Assembly: GCA_025267735.1 (NCBI GenBank) | Contig: CM046311.1 | Location: forward strand, 27,261,399-27,325,398 | Direction of reading: 5' to 3' | Source: Mactra quadrangularis | Taxonomy: Eukaryota > Mollusca > Bivalvia > Venerida > Mactridae | Length of the DNA stretch: 64,000 nucleotides | In this document: positions 33,848 through 45,730 of the stretch, piece after piece | Layout: the number at the start of each line of letters is the position of its first letter | Position numbering within the stretch: the first letter of the stretch is position 1 | Notes under the pieces: model-generated | Database searches by the model: none | What the model saw: only the letters and a program-made list of their open reading frames with translations | What the model was told of the DNA's origin: nothing | Position numbers and translations under genes: made by a program

Positions 33848-34085
33848 ACAGGGCCGAAGATAATCATGGCGGTCAGTCAACCTACTCACCGTTCCTAGAT
33901 CTCTGGATTAAGCTGTTAAGCAGGTACTAGGCGCATACTTCCGCCAGTCACTGACAACTGTCCTACGTGATTAAGAACCAGTGGTTATAAGATGACAGTA
34001 GAAATTATTTAATAATTCCAACTCCACGAAAGTATGCCCCCCTGGGAATCTTGTGGTCTGCCGACCGAGCTAGCCGGGTTGCTTC
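33848..34085 (-). mobile_element. SINE family B, copy with recognisable tRNA-like head
   Basis: On the minus strand the head reads CCCGGCTAGCTCGGTCGGCAGAC (A box; complement of about 34,059-34,081), with a decayed B box upstream of it in plus coordinates. The body shares GGTCAGTCAACCTACTCACCGTTCCT with the other copies. Confidence 0.65.
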
Positions 34086-34560
34086 TCTATGTCTTTTCAG
34101 GCAGGTGTTTGATTATGTTAAATACTTATTTAGATTGGTTTAAAGAATATCGAGGTTTTATTTACAACTAAATGATGTAGTCTACTAAATTGTTAGCTGC
34201 AGTTACGTTACATAGCGTTCAGTCTTACAAAGATAAAAACAACCACTTGAAATAAATTGGTTATTACATTTGTTAGACTTTCTACTGTTGGTTGGGGTTC
34301 ATTTTTACTGTGTTATAGATAGATTAATAGATTTATTTTGATTTACGATGTAACAACATGGCACACATAATAAAATACAAGTTACAATAATAAACAACAC
34401 GTATAGATTACCGAATAGTAATTTTTGACAATAATATACATCAAGGATTACACAAAAAGTAAAAACATTAACTCTTATTTCCGTTGTGGTTCTTTAGATA
34501 TAGTAATGAGTTACATATGTAGACGCTTATCAAAGAGACAAAGAACTAAATACAATGAAT
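34086..34560. other. AT-rich DNA, nothing recognised
   Basis: No coding or RNA feature seen. Confidence 0.4.
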
Positions 34561-35260
34561 AATCAAAGCACTGAAAGTACTGGGTATTCATTGCGTTTAT
34601 ATTTATTGCATTTTTGTTGCGTTTAATGCTATAGCCACACGCTGTATAGGATATATCACAGCTGTCAGTCCACAAGGGCTGTCACGATACGCCAGAAAGC
34701 AATGCACTAGCACGGTATCGCGATACTTACCACAATATATTGTCATTAAGGACTGTGATATATGTTTTGCATATAAAAAGATGCTAAGGTTGAAAGAAAC
34801 GATCAATCACCCCTTAGCTGCAGAACATACAAGCAATCACTGAAGCTCCAGGACGACATGCTTGTTTAACAACTTCCTGTCCCAAAGTTTTCAAATCACA
34901 AGTTCCTTACAACCAATCAAACGCGCCCCAGTCGGTTAAATCATTGTAACTTAAGCTTAGATTAAATGATTGATACTACTACTTTTATTTTGCGAAGGGA
35001 AGAATTTTCCAATGAAATAAATAATATCACCAAATACCAGTACACTAAATTTGTACCGTGGTACATATTGCAAAAGCTTCGTTTTGCAATATATTGGTAT
35101 ATCGTGACAGCCCTACAGTCCACCTACTCACTGTTCCTGGAATGACATCCTGTTAACCAACTACTAGGTGCATATTTCCGTCAGTGACAGACTACTGTCC
35201 TACATGATTTAGAATCAGTGGTAGGAGGGAGATTGACTGTAGAAATTATAAATGGTGTTG
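34561..35260 (-). mobile_element. SINE family B copy, split by a hAT-like MITE
   Basis: AATCAAAGCACTGAAAGTACTG and the family-B body up to CAGTCCAC match 12,427-12,540; the rest of the body resumes at 35,116. It stops at about 35,255 without a tRNA-like head. Confidence 0.7.
34666..35123. mobile_element. 442-bp hAT-like MITE with 8-bp TSD CAGTCCAC
   Basis: The element is 34,674-35,115. Its ends AAGGGCTGTCACGATAC and the complement of GTATATCGTGACAGCCCTA are inverted repeats. CAGTCCAC directly flanks both sides (34,666-34,673 and 35,116-35,123) and occurs once in the paralogous empty site at 12,532-12,539. Eight-base duplications and [T/C]AGGG-type ends are hAT hallmarks. No transposase; a non-autonomous element. 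Confidence 0.93.
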
Positions 35261-35820
35261 ATTACATGTTTGTTCACACTCTCTTTACGATAAAAAATCT
35301 GCTTGGGTCATTTAACAATAACTTGCGATTGAATTTACTTATAACTACGATTACTGTTTTAATTGGTCAAAGTTATGTACTGTGACAGTATGACTCTCAT
35401 ATTGTTTAATTAGTCTGCATGTCAAAAAAGCTAAAATGCAACTTGAATTTTACATTTCTACTGAATAATAGTATATACATTGTAATAGTTTTGAACAACG
35501 ATATCATGTCTTGCTTCCAATGCCCGTAAAATTCAGGTTTAATTGAACACAACCCGAAAATTTACAGTCTGGAAATACCAATCTTTAAACCAAATCGGAT
35601 ACGCGGAAATTGGCATTAATAATTATAGAGATAAAGCTTCCTATCTCTGTTACTAGTTAACCGCTTCATGTGTATTCTCCACGTATATTTTTGTGACGTC
35701 ATACTGAGAGCCTGGTCAATTTCTTGCGTAGAAATACATTAAGTACCAGTTTCATTATGATGTTGCAAATTATGAACTATTTCGTCTCGGAATAATCTGG
35801 CTTTGGTGCTGTTAAACTGA
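35261..35820. repeat. Long repeat, unit B2 (paralogue of parts of 12.6-15.7 kb)
   Basis: 35,340-35,430 matches 12,605-12,700. 35,517-35,640 matches the flanks of the 950-bp TIR element without that element. 35,655-35,810 matches 15,548-15,680. Order and orientation are conserved. Confidence 0.7.
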
Positions 35821-36775
35821 ATGATTGTTGAAATGCGGTTATATTCTAATGACTCTTTATTTATTGCACACAATGAATACAAAAAGTTAAATTATTGACA
35901 AGTCAGTAACATAGATTATTGAATAAAAGACTTGTTTAATTGAAAACAAAAATTGTTACAAAGTGAACAAGAACATGTGAAACTTCGGAAAATGTACAAA
36001 GAACACACATTCTGTACTTCGGCAATCTGGAAATGTGAATATGTGAAAAATCAACTTCAAATAAATCAGTTGTAAATGATTTATTTATTATATGCATGTA
36101 ACAGGGATGTTAATGTAAATTTCTGGAAGCATAACTATCTTATTTCCAGTGCTATGGCCATATAAAGACGATAAAGTGTTGGCATTTGACTATTCGCTTT
36201 TAATATCCGATATTGTACCCTCATTCCGGACAGTAAAGGCGTACACACAAATATCTACTTCCGTACAAAACAAAATGGTTTGATTTTCAACTATTATGCA
36301 TGGCTTTGCCTAAAATGAAATTCGACTTCAATGACATTACACCCTACTAAACCTTACGAACATTTCAATGCAAAAGGTTAAATCAATATTGTAATCATTG
36401 GTGACAATCCAATTATTTTCTAATTTTTGTGGATGTCACAATGAAAACCTGGTGTTTCTTATACTTCTCTTTGATCATTGCCGATACAAAAAATGTTCAT
36501 ATTATCTGTGATAAGCTGCACACTTAAAAGGCACGTATATGTGTAAAGAACAGGTACAATGGTAACGGAAATTTTATATTGATTATATAGGTTTAAAACA
36601 TAGTCAAACCCACCAAGACTTAGATTGAACCAACAAATGTGTTACTTTATAGTTGCATTTTATTTCTAAGTCAAACAGCTTACATGAGTACAAAATATTT
36701 TTTTATATTATATGTTCTATGTATAATAAAAATACGAGTAATATAACAAACGCTTTATAAATTTAACAACTCGAA
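35821..36775. other. AT-rich DNA, nothing recognised
   Basis: No coding frame, RNA gene or known repeat seen. Confidence 0.4.
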
Positions 36776-39700
36776 TGCTTTTGTTTGTTTGTGTTTTACG
36801 GCGCACTAACACAAAAGGTCATATCGCATCGAAAGCAATTGATGATACAATTAATTTAATCGATAATAATGATTTAAAGTCATATATTTTATGATATATA
36901 TTTTTTTCCTTTATATAGTTAAGTATCGCATACGATGGCACCGACTCAAATAGATTTATAAGTGAGGTAACCTTAAAATGTTTGTCACGGATGTATTTAA
37001 GATCCTGACATTCAAGAGGAGCGTGTTTGACATTGAAATGCTTGTCACATGGTATACACTTAGGGGCTTCCTCTCTTTTGAGAAGGTATGAATGTGTTAA
37101 TCTGGTATGACCAATTATACATCGCGTAATCACTATTTGATCTCGTCGATTAGCGAATATTATTGACGAAGATAAATCAAGGGTTGGCTTTATGTCATGT
37201 TACTTATTAAATATAGCAATGTTCCACATTGTTTGCCATTTCGACCTAATTAACGACTTGAAATCGCTGATTGCTAATTTGATATCTGCTGGTTGAAGGT
37301 TTTAAGATTTTTTTGCTAAAATGTCTACTTTTTCATTTCCATGTATTCCAATATGACTTGATATCCAGCAGAGGTGTACAATTTTAGATTTTAGAATATC
37401 ATGTAATTTTAATTCGATATTTTTAATAAGTATATTGTCTGAACTACGATTGTTATGGCTAGTAATACAGATAAAGGATCTGAGAAAATAAAAAAAAAAC
37501 TTGTCATTAATATTACTAGAAATCTACGTTAAAGCTAGATCTATTGCTTTGACTTCAGCAGTAAATATAGATGCTTTGTCAGGTAGTCGCATTCTCGCGC
37601 AACCAACTTTGTTTCCATCTTTGGAATCGTCAGTAAATGAATGTATACAATCTCTGTATATTTCCAAGACGTTTGCGAATTCAGATTTAAATAATTCTGG
37701 GCTATAAAAAGATTTACGAAAGGTTGATAAGTCGATGTTAACGTCTGATTTGTTAAAGGTCTACAGAGGGACATTTTCATATAAGTTTTGTAACACGGAT
37801 AAAGTGTTAATTTTAAGCATTTCCAAGTCGTTTTTAACGCGCAGGCCAAATGGTTTAATTTCGTTCGGTTTGTTGTCAAATTTATTATTGTAATTTGGTT
37901 AGAAAACTTTTCGCGCTGGGTTTCTTTTGTTAAAACATATTCAAGTTGCGTATTGTAATGAAAGCTTTTGTCGACGTAATTTTAATGATGGCTCGTTAGC
38001 TTCAACATAAAGACTTTCAACAGGTGAAGTTTTAAATGCACCAAGGGCGATACGTAAGCCCTGGTTATGTATTGTATCAAGTATTTGCAAGTACGATTTA
38101 CGTGCTGATCCGTACACTATTGACCCATAATCTAGTTTTGAACGGACAAGACTTCTGTATAATTAAAGTAATGTTTGGGTATCAGATCCCCAATCAGTAT
38201 GTGAAAGTACTTTTAGTGGATTCAAAGCTTTAATACATTTTGTTTTTAGCGACTTTAAGTGTGGTATAAAATCGAGTTTTTATCAAATGTATCGCCTAAC
38301 AATTTAGCTTCATTTACTACAGGTATATAAGAGCCAGAAATGTAAAGTTCGGGATCATTATGATGTTTTCTTAATCGACAAAAAGTTCTGTTGTAATTTG
38401 CGTTCGATACTTCGAATATTTTTAGATCTATGACAGATTAAAAGATCGTCAACGTATAATGAGCAATCTGTACCAGGATATATTACTTTAACTATATTAT
38501 TAATTTCAAGCCCAAAGAGTGTAACCGACAAAATACTACCTTGTGGCACGCCTTGATCTTGTGCGTGGCTGTCTGATAATGTTGATCCCACTTTAACTTG
38601 AAAATTTCTGTCAGACAGAAAACTAGAAATGAACATACGTAGTCTATCGTTTAGTCCGGCATCTTTTAAATCTTTGAGAATACCATATTTCCATGTTGTA
38701 TCGTAAGCTTTCTCAAGATCTAAGAAAATGGAAACTACGTATTGTTTATTGACAAAAGCTTCCCTTATAAAGGTTTTGAGACGAACTAAATGATCATTCG
38801 TACTTCACTGTTTTAGAAAACCGGATTGAAAATTTGTTACAATACCGTTTGATTATAAATACCAGATGAGCCGTTTATTAACCATACGTTCAAAAGAGAT
38901 ATTGGTCGATAGTTTAGGGGGTCAGTATTATCTTTACCCGGTTTCGATATTGGTATAATTAAAGCTGCCTTCCAGGAATCTAGAATTTTACCAGATATCC
39001 ATATATCATTAAAAACATCAAGCAATAATTGTTGAGATACTAGTGGGAGGTGTTTTAAAAATTGATTATAAATTTCATCTCGGCCAGCAGCTGTGTCTTT
39101 GGCATGCTAAATAGAATCGGTTAAATCGTCAATCGTATAGAGGGTGTTATACTCCTCTTCGTTGTTAGAATGGAAATTAATAGTTTTTCGGAATTAGATT
39201 TAACTTTTTTAAACTCGTCAGAGTAGTGTGCAGAAGAAGAATTGTGTTCAAAAGTTTCAGCCAGCGTGTTGGTTATATCTATAGTTGTTTTTGCGATGCT
39301 CGAGTCTTTACGTTTCAGATGAGCAGTAGGAACTTTTTTGTGTTTATCGTTAATTTTACAAACGGCTTCCTAAATCTTTTTATTGGAGTGTTTGAGTTAA
39401 TTTTTGAAACATATGATTGCCATGATTTCCCCTTAAAAAGCTTGATGGTTCTACGAGATTGTGCTCGCAGGATTCTATAATTGTTTTGAATTGCAGCTGT
39501 AGGGCAAATCTGAAATTTTTTAAGTGCTGCTTTTCGTTTCCGAACTGATCTTCTGCACGCATCGCTGAACCATGTTTTTTTTTAAATTTTACTTGAATCT
39601 TTAATTGATGTTTTAAGAATACATTCATCAGCTATCTTTGATAGAGTGGACGCAAAAAATTAGTTTTATCCGTAGAGGTGAAAAAAAACTGGACTTGTTA

Positions 39701-40405
39701 AATTGTTCCCAGTTCGTTTAAGAAAATTTATTATAAGAGTTATTTACTGGAACAGAGTCGTTTAAAGTTATGAAAAATGGAAATTGTTGACTACCACATT
39801 GTTTGTCTAGCACTGACCAAGTAAAATCTAAGTATATTGATGGATGTGATAATGTTAGGTCTATACAAGAAAAGCTACCAGTGGCTGGATGTAAATAAGT
39901 TGGTGACTCGTCATTCGTAAGTTGTACATTATCAATAAACTTTTCTTTAATGCTGCCTTTATTATTCGTGGATGTACTTCCTCGTATTGAATTATGGGCA
40001 TTAAAATCGCAAAGTAGAAAGAATGGTTCTGGGAGTTGTTTAGTTAAAAAAATTCTAAATCTTCAACAGAAATACATAAGTTTGGAGGTAGATATAAGGA
40101 GCACACTGTAATAGGTATGTGCAAAGTTACTTCAACAGCTACGGCTTGCAAATTAGTTTGTAACTGAATTTGTCGTTGAGGGACAGAGTATGCAACCAAT
40201 TGTTGAGCCTCCTGATGCTCTCATGGTGTCTGTACAAATTGTACTATAAAAAGAGCATAGTCCTTAATTGATATTTTACCATTTGTAGATAAGAATGTTT
40301 CTTGAATGCAAACAGCTTTCGGGGAGTATTCGATAATAAAAGAAGAAGATCGTTGAAATTAGATTTAAGACCACGACAATTCCATTGAAGTATAGTTGGA
40401 CTCAT
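36776..40405 (-). pseudogene. LINE copy L2, ORF2: endonuclease, reverse transcriptase, RNase H, Cys/His tail; decayed
   Basis: ORF2 starts at ATG 40,405 (minus), MSPTILQWNCRGLKSNFND. APE endonuclease: FFLLCDFNAHNS near 39,990-40,025. Reverse transcriptase: NYRPISLLNVW (about 38,910), LEKAYDTTWKYGILKDLKD (about 38,700), then SFLSDRNFQVKVGS, QGVPQGSILSVTLFGLEIN (about 38,550) and LYVDDLLICH with YVDD at 38,445-38,456. RNase H: FTDDSKDGNKVGCARMR and IFTAEVKAIDLAL (about 37,530-37,650), later WISSHIGIHGNEKVDILAK (about 37,310-37,370). C-terminal finger CIPCDKHFNVKHAPLEC (about 37,010-37,060) after TRCIIGHTRLTHSYLLKRE. The 3' end is a (CAAA)n tail at about 36,780-36,793. RNase H after the RT places it in the I/Nimb-like group. 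Several frameshifts and stops; dead. Confidence 0.92.
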
Positions 40406-40736
40406 GGTTTAACGAAAAGCAAAACACTTACTTTGGAAACTTAACAGGACTACGAGCCGAAGCTCGGGTAGGAGATTTGACACCCATGTACTCATCCTCC
40501 ATCTATCCGACGTCACTCATAAGAGCGTCGAATCGATTTGAGGACGGGACAGGGTCCCTATCCGCCCTGTCAGTCAAGACTATCTTCTTTTTGGATGATT
40601 GCCTCTAAACCACTCAGGAGACGGAAAAGCCTGTGAGACCCGCCTCTAAGGCACAGATGTGGTACTTGTATATGTTGATGTCTGTGAACTTGTACTTGCT
40701 TTAGACGTATTTTGTGAAAGGATTGGAGACGGTTTT
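40406..40736 (-). pseudogene. LINE copy L2, 3' part of ORF1
   Basis: Non-contiguous with the rest of ORF1 because a repeat element sits between. It aligns with L1 26,530-26,770 (shared CCCGTCCTC.AATCGATTCGACGC and CTCCTACCCGAGCTTCGGCT). It ends shortly before the ORF2 ATG. Confidence 0.75.
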
Positions 40737-41763
40737 TATACGCCCGTTTTGAAAAAACGGACGTATTATGTTATGATGTTGTCCGTCTGTCCGTCAAAAA
40801 TGTGCCCTATTGGATTTGGGACCCCAGGGTCAAAGGTCAAGGTCACAGGGGAATCATATGGAAAAACCTTGTCAGGACAATAACTCAACAACCACTGTAT
40901 CTAGGTTCACCAAATTTTATGCATAGATACTTCTTGAGTAGTGAATGTACCCTATTGATTTTGAGACCCTAGGGTCAAAGGTCAAGGTCACTGGGACTAA
41001 TTTATATGAAAATTTTGCCCGGACAATAACTCAACAACCATTGTACATATGTTCACCAAATTTTATGTGATAATAGTCTATGTGTCAAGGATGAGCCGGT
41101 TTTGAGGCCCCAGGGTCAAAGGTAAAGGTCACGGGAACATCATATGGAAAAACCTTGTCCAGACCATAACTCAACAACCACTTTTCCTAGGTTCACCAAA
41201 TTTTATGTGTTGATAGCTCTTTGGTAGAGGATGTTCTCTTTTGATTTTGAGACCCCAGGGTCAAAGGTCAAAGTCACTGGGACTTAATTTATATTAAAAC
41301 ATTGTCCGGACAATAACTCAATAATGACTGTACCTGGGTTCCCCAAATTTTATGTTAGGGTAGCCTAAATGTCTAGCATATGCCCCTTTGGTTTTGAGGC
41401 CCCTGTGTTAAAGATCCAGGTCGCAAGGAAATCATGAGGAAAAACCTTGTCCAACAACCAACTTTATCTAAGATCGCCAAATTTATGCATCGATACTCTT
41501 TGAGTCAAGGTTGTGAACTTTTGGTTCTGAGGCCCCAGAAGTTCACTGGAAGTTCATATGGGACAATTTTGTGCCGGTGATAACTCAACCATGGCTGTAC
41601 CTAGGTTTTCAAAATCTTTGCTTTGGATAGCCCTCTAGTTAAGGATGTGACCTATTCTGAGATCCCGGGGTCATTGGTCAAGGTCAAAGGGACTTCATAT
41701 GAGATAGAACACAGCATGGACTGCACACGGGCGTATAATACCCCGCCCAGCGGAGCTCTTGTT
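40737..41763 (-). mobile_element. 1.03-kb nuclear-receptor-motif element R2, complete, inside LINE ORF1
   Basis: Full unit on the minus strand. The start, AACAAGAGCTCCGCTGGGCG, is at 41,763; the end, ..CCGTTTTTTCAAAACGGGCG then TATAAAAA, is at 40,737. An 11-bp inverted pair TATACGCCCGT / ACGGGCGTATA marks both ends (40,737-40,747; 41,727-41,737). About seven units of about 145 bp lie between, with GGTCAAAGGTCAAGGTCA or near variants at 40,828, 40,975, 41,113 and 41,260. LINE L1 reads straight through the insertion point (TTTCAGTACAAAAACCGTCT, 26,528-26,547), so both ends are defined to within a few A residues. Confidence 0.85.
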
Positions 41764-42712
41764 TGTACTGAAATGATTTCCAGAGGAGAACACTTACGTA
41801 AGTTGACCTGCACTGCACTGCAGAATCGACTGTCGTATAGATACTGCAGCTGAGTATGAATTAATCTTGGAAACCTTAATTTCAATCAGCTTGCGGGCAT
41901 CAGGGAAAGACAAATTTTGTGTATATTTAACACGAATAACTTCTTTTTTCCGTCTTCCAGACAGAGCAAGAACGGGAGGTTGCAAAATTGTAACCCCCAC
42001 AGTTTAACATTTTACATCAAGAGAGCAGTTTTCAAGCGAACCAGGATTTATACTACATTTACGACATATATTCTCTCTAGTGCATCTAGATTCATGATGC
42101 CCGTATTTAAAACATTTGTAACACTGCATCGAATTGAGTATGTATGTTTCAACGCGTACGTTGAGATACCCAACCCGAAGTGATGACGGAAGAATGGGGT
42201 TGTCAAATGTTAAAATGTAATTGTGCGTAGGTACCCGTTTACCGTCTCTAGCGGATAAGATGCGTTTCGCATTCGATACACATTGAGGGCTTAGCTATTT
42301 TACAATTTCTGCCTCTGACATGTCTGCTAGGTCAGGGCAGCAAATTACACCTTTGCATGAATTTAGAGTTTTGTGAGATGTACAAATGACAGGAATTACA
42401 AAAAATGATTTTATTTTTAGTAGATTATCAGACTGTTGTTTTCTACTAAACTCGATCAGGAGCTCACCATTACGAAGCTTCCTGACCGATTTTGTGTTCC
42501 TATCAATGATGCAATGGTCTTTTCAATTACGAAAGGATTGAGTTGAGATAACTTTTCTTTACCCTCTACTATGAGGAAGCGTGGAAACGATGATTGGCTT
42601 GTTTTATCACTAGTTACGGTATTGGATGATTCATCAGACTTGCGTTTTTTCGAGTTAGTTAAAGGATGCATGGTTGAATTTATTATGATTCATCACCCAG
42701 GCTGGGGACCGC
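41764..42712 (-). pseudogene. LINE copy L2, 5' part of ORF1 with zinc knuckles
   Basis: ORF1 starts at ATG 42,671 (MHPLTNSKKRKSDESSNTV). Further on, the complement of about 42,040-42,140 reads SMQCYKCFKYGHHESRCTRENICRKC: a perfect CX2CX4HX4C zinc knuckle and the start of another, followed in a shifted frame by NCGGYNFATSRSC (a CCHC-like knuckle with His changed to Asn at 41,985-42,000). This is the nucleic-acid-binding ORF1 protein of I-type LINEs. Similarity to L1 stops just upstream of GGGTGATGAATCAT, so L2 is 5' truncated at about 42,712. Confidence 0.83.
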
Positions 42713-43993
42713 CCGGCTAGCTCATTGGGATCCTAATGTAGGAGTTTTACTGCAATAATCTTCATTTAAGTGTATTTCATGTATAATCAAGACAATGGCT
42801 TTGATATGACTATTGATTGGCATGCATTTTGTCTATTGGTCATTAATGTAAATCAGGTCATATTCAAAATACTCTAAGATATAATTTGTCTTCAGCTGAT
42901 ATCTGCTTCAATACGCATGAGAAGACTTGATTACTAAAGGTTACATTATAAGAGAATATAAATACTCATGGTACATGTTCGTTCAACCTTAAATTAAGAC
43001 ATGTTATGTCTCATATGCCTACACAGAAATATAATCTTAAGATTTACAACTGCATTATAAATTACTGCTGCAACAACGGAATTCTTAGTCAGTACTTTAC
43101 GGGCATTTAGATGTATAAATTGAAAAAAATCAAAACACTGTTCAGCAATTCTCCCATAATTGTTGCCATTTTGTAAAATAAAATTTCGTAAAATGAACTA
43201 ACTGTTAACATTTAAATTTTAACATAATTGCAAAGTTCAAACCTTTGTGGTCTTGAATCAAAAATATAACACACACCATTCTAAGACTGAGAAAGATATT
43301 GGAGTTCAAAAACTATACGTCAACTCCTACGTCACGGAGCATAGAATCACGAGTTCAATAATTTAATACTTAGGTTTAAAATGAAAGTCTGTATTTCTGT
43401 CCATGTATTCCATAAGTATGGTATATTATTCAATGGTGAGTAGTGAGACAAATTAAAGAAAACTATTTTGCAATATATACAGGCTTGTCAGAACAGCGCA
43501 AGCAGAATTCATTATCACTTTTTGTTGTAAAGATAAGATAACGTAACACAATTATGTCAATATGTGTATAAGATACATACAGACTTGTGGAACATTCTTT
43601 TCCAAATTGATGAATACTTAAACATATAAGGCATAAAATAAAATGTAAATTAGTTTGAAACACGACACCGTATGATCATACATAATGACATATTTGATAT
43701 GCCATGGAGTTACGGAACATAGTAAAAACTAAGAGTCTTGCCAACTGGAACAAAAGGCATTTTAATATCGATTAAATAATACAAAAGGATAATTTATTAA
43801 CAGCACAGAGTATTTCTTAATGTTTGAAACAATATTTAGGTTTACGTTCTGTCATATTACAAAATAAGAATAATACTGAGCTTGGAATATAACAAATGAG
43901 ATATATGAAGTAAGTATGATGGTATTACCCTACCTCAAATGAACTTTATAAATAGTCAATGAATTAGCTATTTGTTAAAATTATCATGCTATA
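42713..43993. other. AT-rich DNA, nothing recognised
   Basis: No supported feature. The sequence is unrelated to the surroundings of copy 1 of the 696-bp element, so only the element itself is shared. Confidence 0.45.
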
Positions 43994-44689
43994 ATGCTAG
44001 GTTTACATCTGGCCACGATCTCCCCGTTTAGCCAGAGGCTAAAAAATCGGGGAGCTCTACGATTAGATGGTATACTCCACGTTCTGTTACGCTTCCTTAC
44101 GAAATCAGCACGTTTTGTTGCGCTCTACTGCGCTTTGCCACGATCGAGCCCACGATTTGCATCACGTTCTGTTACGCTTTGTTGCGATCAACACGATTGG
44201 CTTTCACGCTCCACCACGTTCCGTTACGTCCTGTTAAGATCTCCCACGACAAAGCCGCTTTGTTGCGATCTCCTGCGATTTGACCTACGATTTGAGACAA
44301 ATGACCACGTTTTACGTCACGATTTGATATTTAAACAAGAAATAATTCTTTCCCAGCGACGCGGGATGAAAAAATGTGTCCACGCTGGTCCCGATCTGTT
44401 GCGATTGTACTCCACGTTCTGTTACGTTCTGTTACGCTTCGGTACGTTCCGTTACGTTTTGTTACGAAGGCCACGCTCTGTCACGATTAGAAAATGAATA
44501 GGGGCAATCGTGGTGAAATTTAAGTTTGATTTAAAATCTGTCCCGATGCCCACGATGTCCCCGATTCAACCACGTTCCGTTACGCTCCCCCACGATCACC
44601 CCGATTGGACTCCACGCTCTGTTACGTTCGCCACGATGCTCTGGAATCGGGGACATCGTGGTAATCGTGGCCAGATGTAAACCTAGCAT
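43994..44689. mobile_element. 696-bp TIR element, copy 2
   Basis: Same length as 2456-3151 and identical apart from about four substitutions (near 44,027, 44,044, 44,508 and 44,607). Left and right 26-bp ends are exact inverted repeats. TA lies on both sides (43,992-43,993 and 44,690-44,691). The 167-codon frame is kept with a single residue change (Ile to Phe near the start), which is expected of such young copies and is not evidence of selection. Confidence 0.85.
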
Positions 44690-45164
44690 TACTACTGTTT
44701 AACACACGGTGTTGTTCTAAAACTAGGAATGTACCAAATGCAGACTATTTAACTTTCTTTACTTTTATTACTATTTCTTAGCAGCCCGGTCAAGTATTTT
44801 CTTCGTTATTGTTTGGCTGTGTTTTTCTATCATTTCATTGATTTTTTTGGTGATATTCCTTAAGTTCAGTTTAAATTGTCGTTATGTTTCATGTGCTTTG
44901 TATTTCAAATCAAAACGAAACTTGCTTTTGTCGTTTTGAAAGTCATAAGATTAAAATAAGTACATTTGTATTTAACTGGTCACAAGAAGATATTAGGCGT
45001 TGGATGTGTCATAAAGGTTTTATGTTGTGTGACGTGTATCCAAGGTCTACAGTCATGTTACCTACTCTAAAAGTTAATAAAATAAACACTTATTTGTTTC
45101 TAGCCGATTACTTTCGCAATACAATGATTGAATAACATATAATAGCGCGTAACATACCTGATGC
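44690..45164. other. AT-rich DNA with one 83-codon frame, nothing recognised
   Basis: An 83-codon frame at 44,884-45,135 (MFHVLCISNQNETCFCRFES) ends in TGA, has no domain I recognise and no neighbouring splice evidence. I do not call it a gene. Confidence 0.3.
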
Positions 45165-45380
45165 CTTTAAATAGTGACCTTGACCTTTGACCTTGTGACC
45201 CCAAAATCAATAGGGGTCTTCTACCCGATATGGACAATCATCGTATGAAGTTTGAATATTGTGGACCAAATGGAACTTAAGTTTTGCTCCGGAAACCAAA
45301 TTGCTAACAGACGGACGGACGGACAGACGGACGCCAGGGGGTATGACATAATATGCCCGATTTTCGGGCATATAATAAAA
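45165..45380 (+). repeat. Nuclear-receptor-motif repeat, right-end fragment R3
   Basis: One unit with TGACCTTGACCTTTGACC at 45,175-45,192, then (GGAC)n at about 45,311-45,330 and a terminal hairpin TATGCCCGA / TCGGGCATA. The right end differs from R2 and R5 (ATGCCCGA rather than ACGGGCGT), indicating a sister subfamily. Confidence 0.75.
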
Positions 45381-45730
45381 TTGGGTGTCACTTTTGAGAA
45401 TTTTTTCATTCTGTTTTTCAGAAACACAGTCACGACGTCACTTTTTTCCATTGTAAAATGGATAGAATCGTTCCTGTCCAGTTGGACTGGAATTCAACGA
45501 TTCGATTGCAGCAAATTTTTTGCGTTAGGGGACCGGAGACGGCGGTTACGCTTACACTTGCACAACTCAAAATGTAGAACGTAAATCACACCGATCAACA
45601 GCTCATTACAGGGGCAGACCTGGATTTTGTTCTAGGGGAGGGGGGGTCCGAACTTTTCTAGGGGGTACCGAACTTTCAAACCACAGCCACATTATACACA
45701 TTTTGAAGAATGATGCAACATATTAATAAT

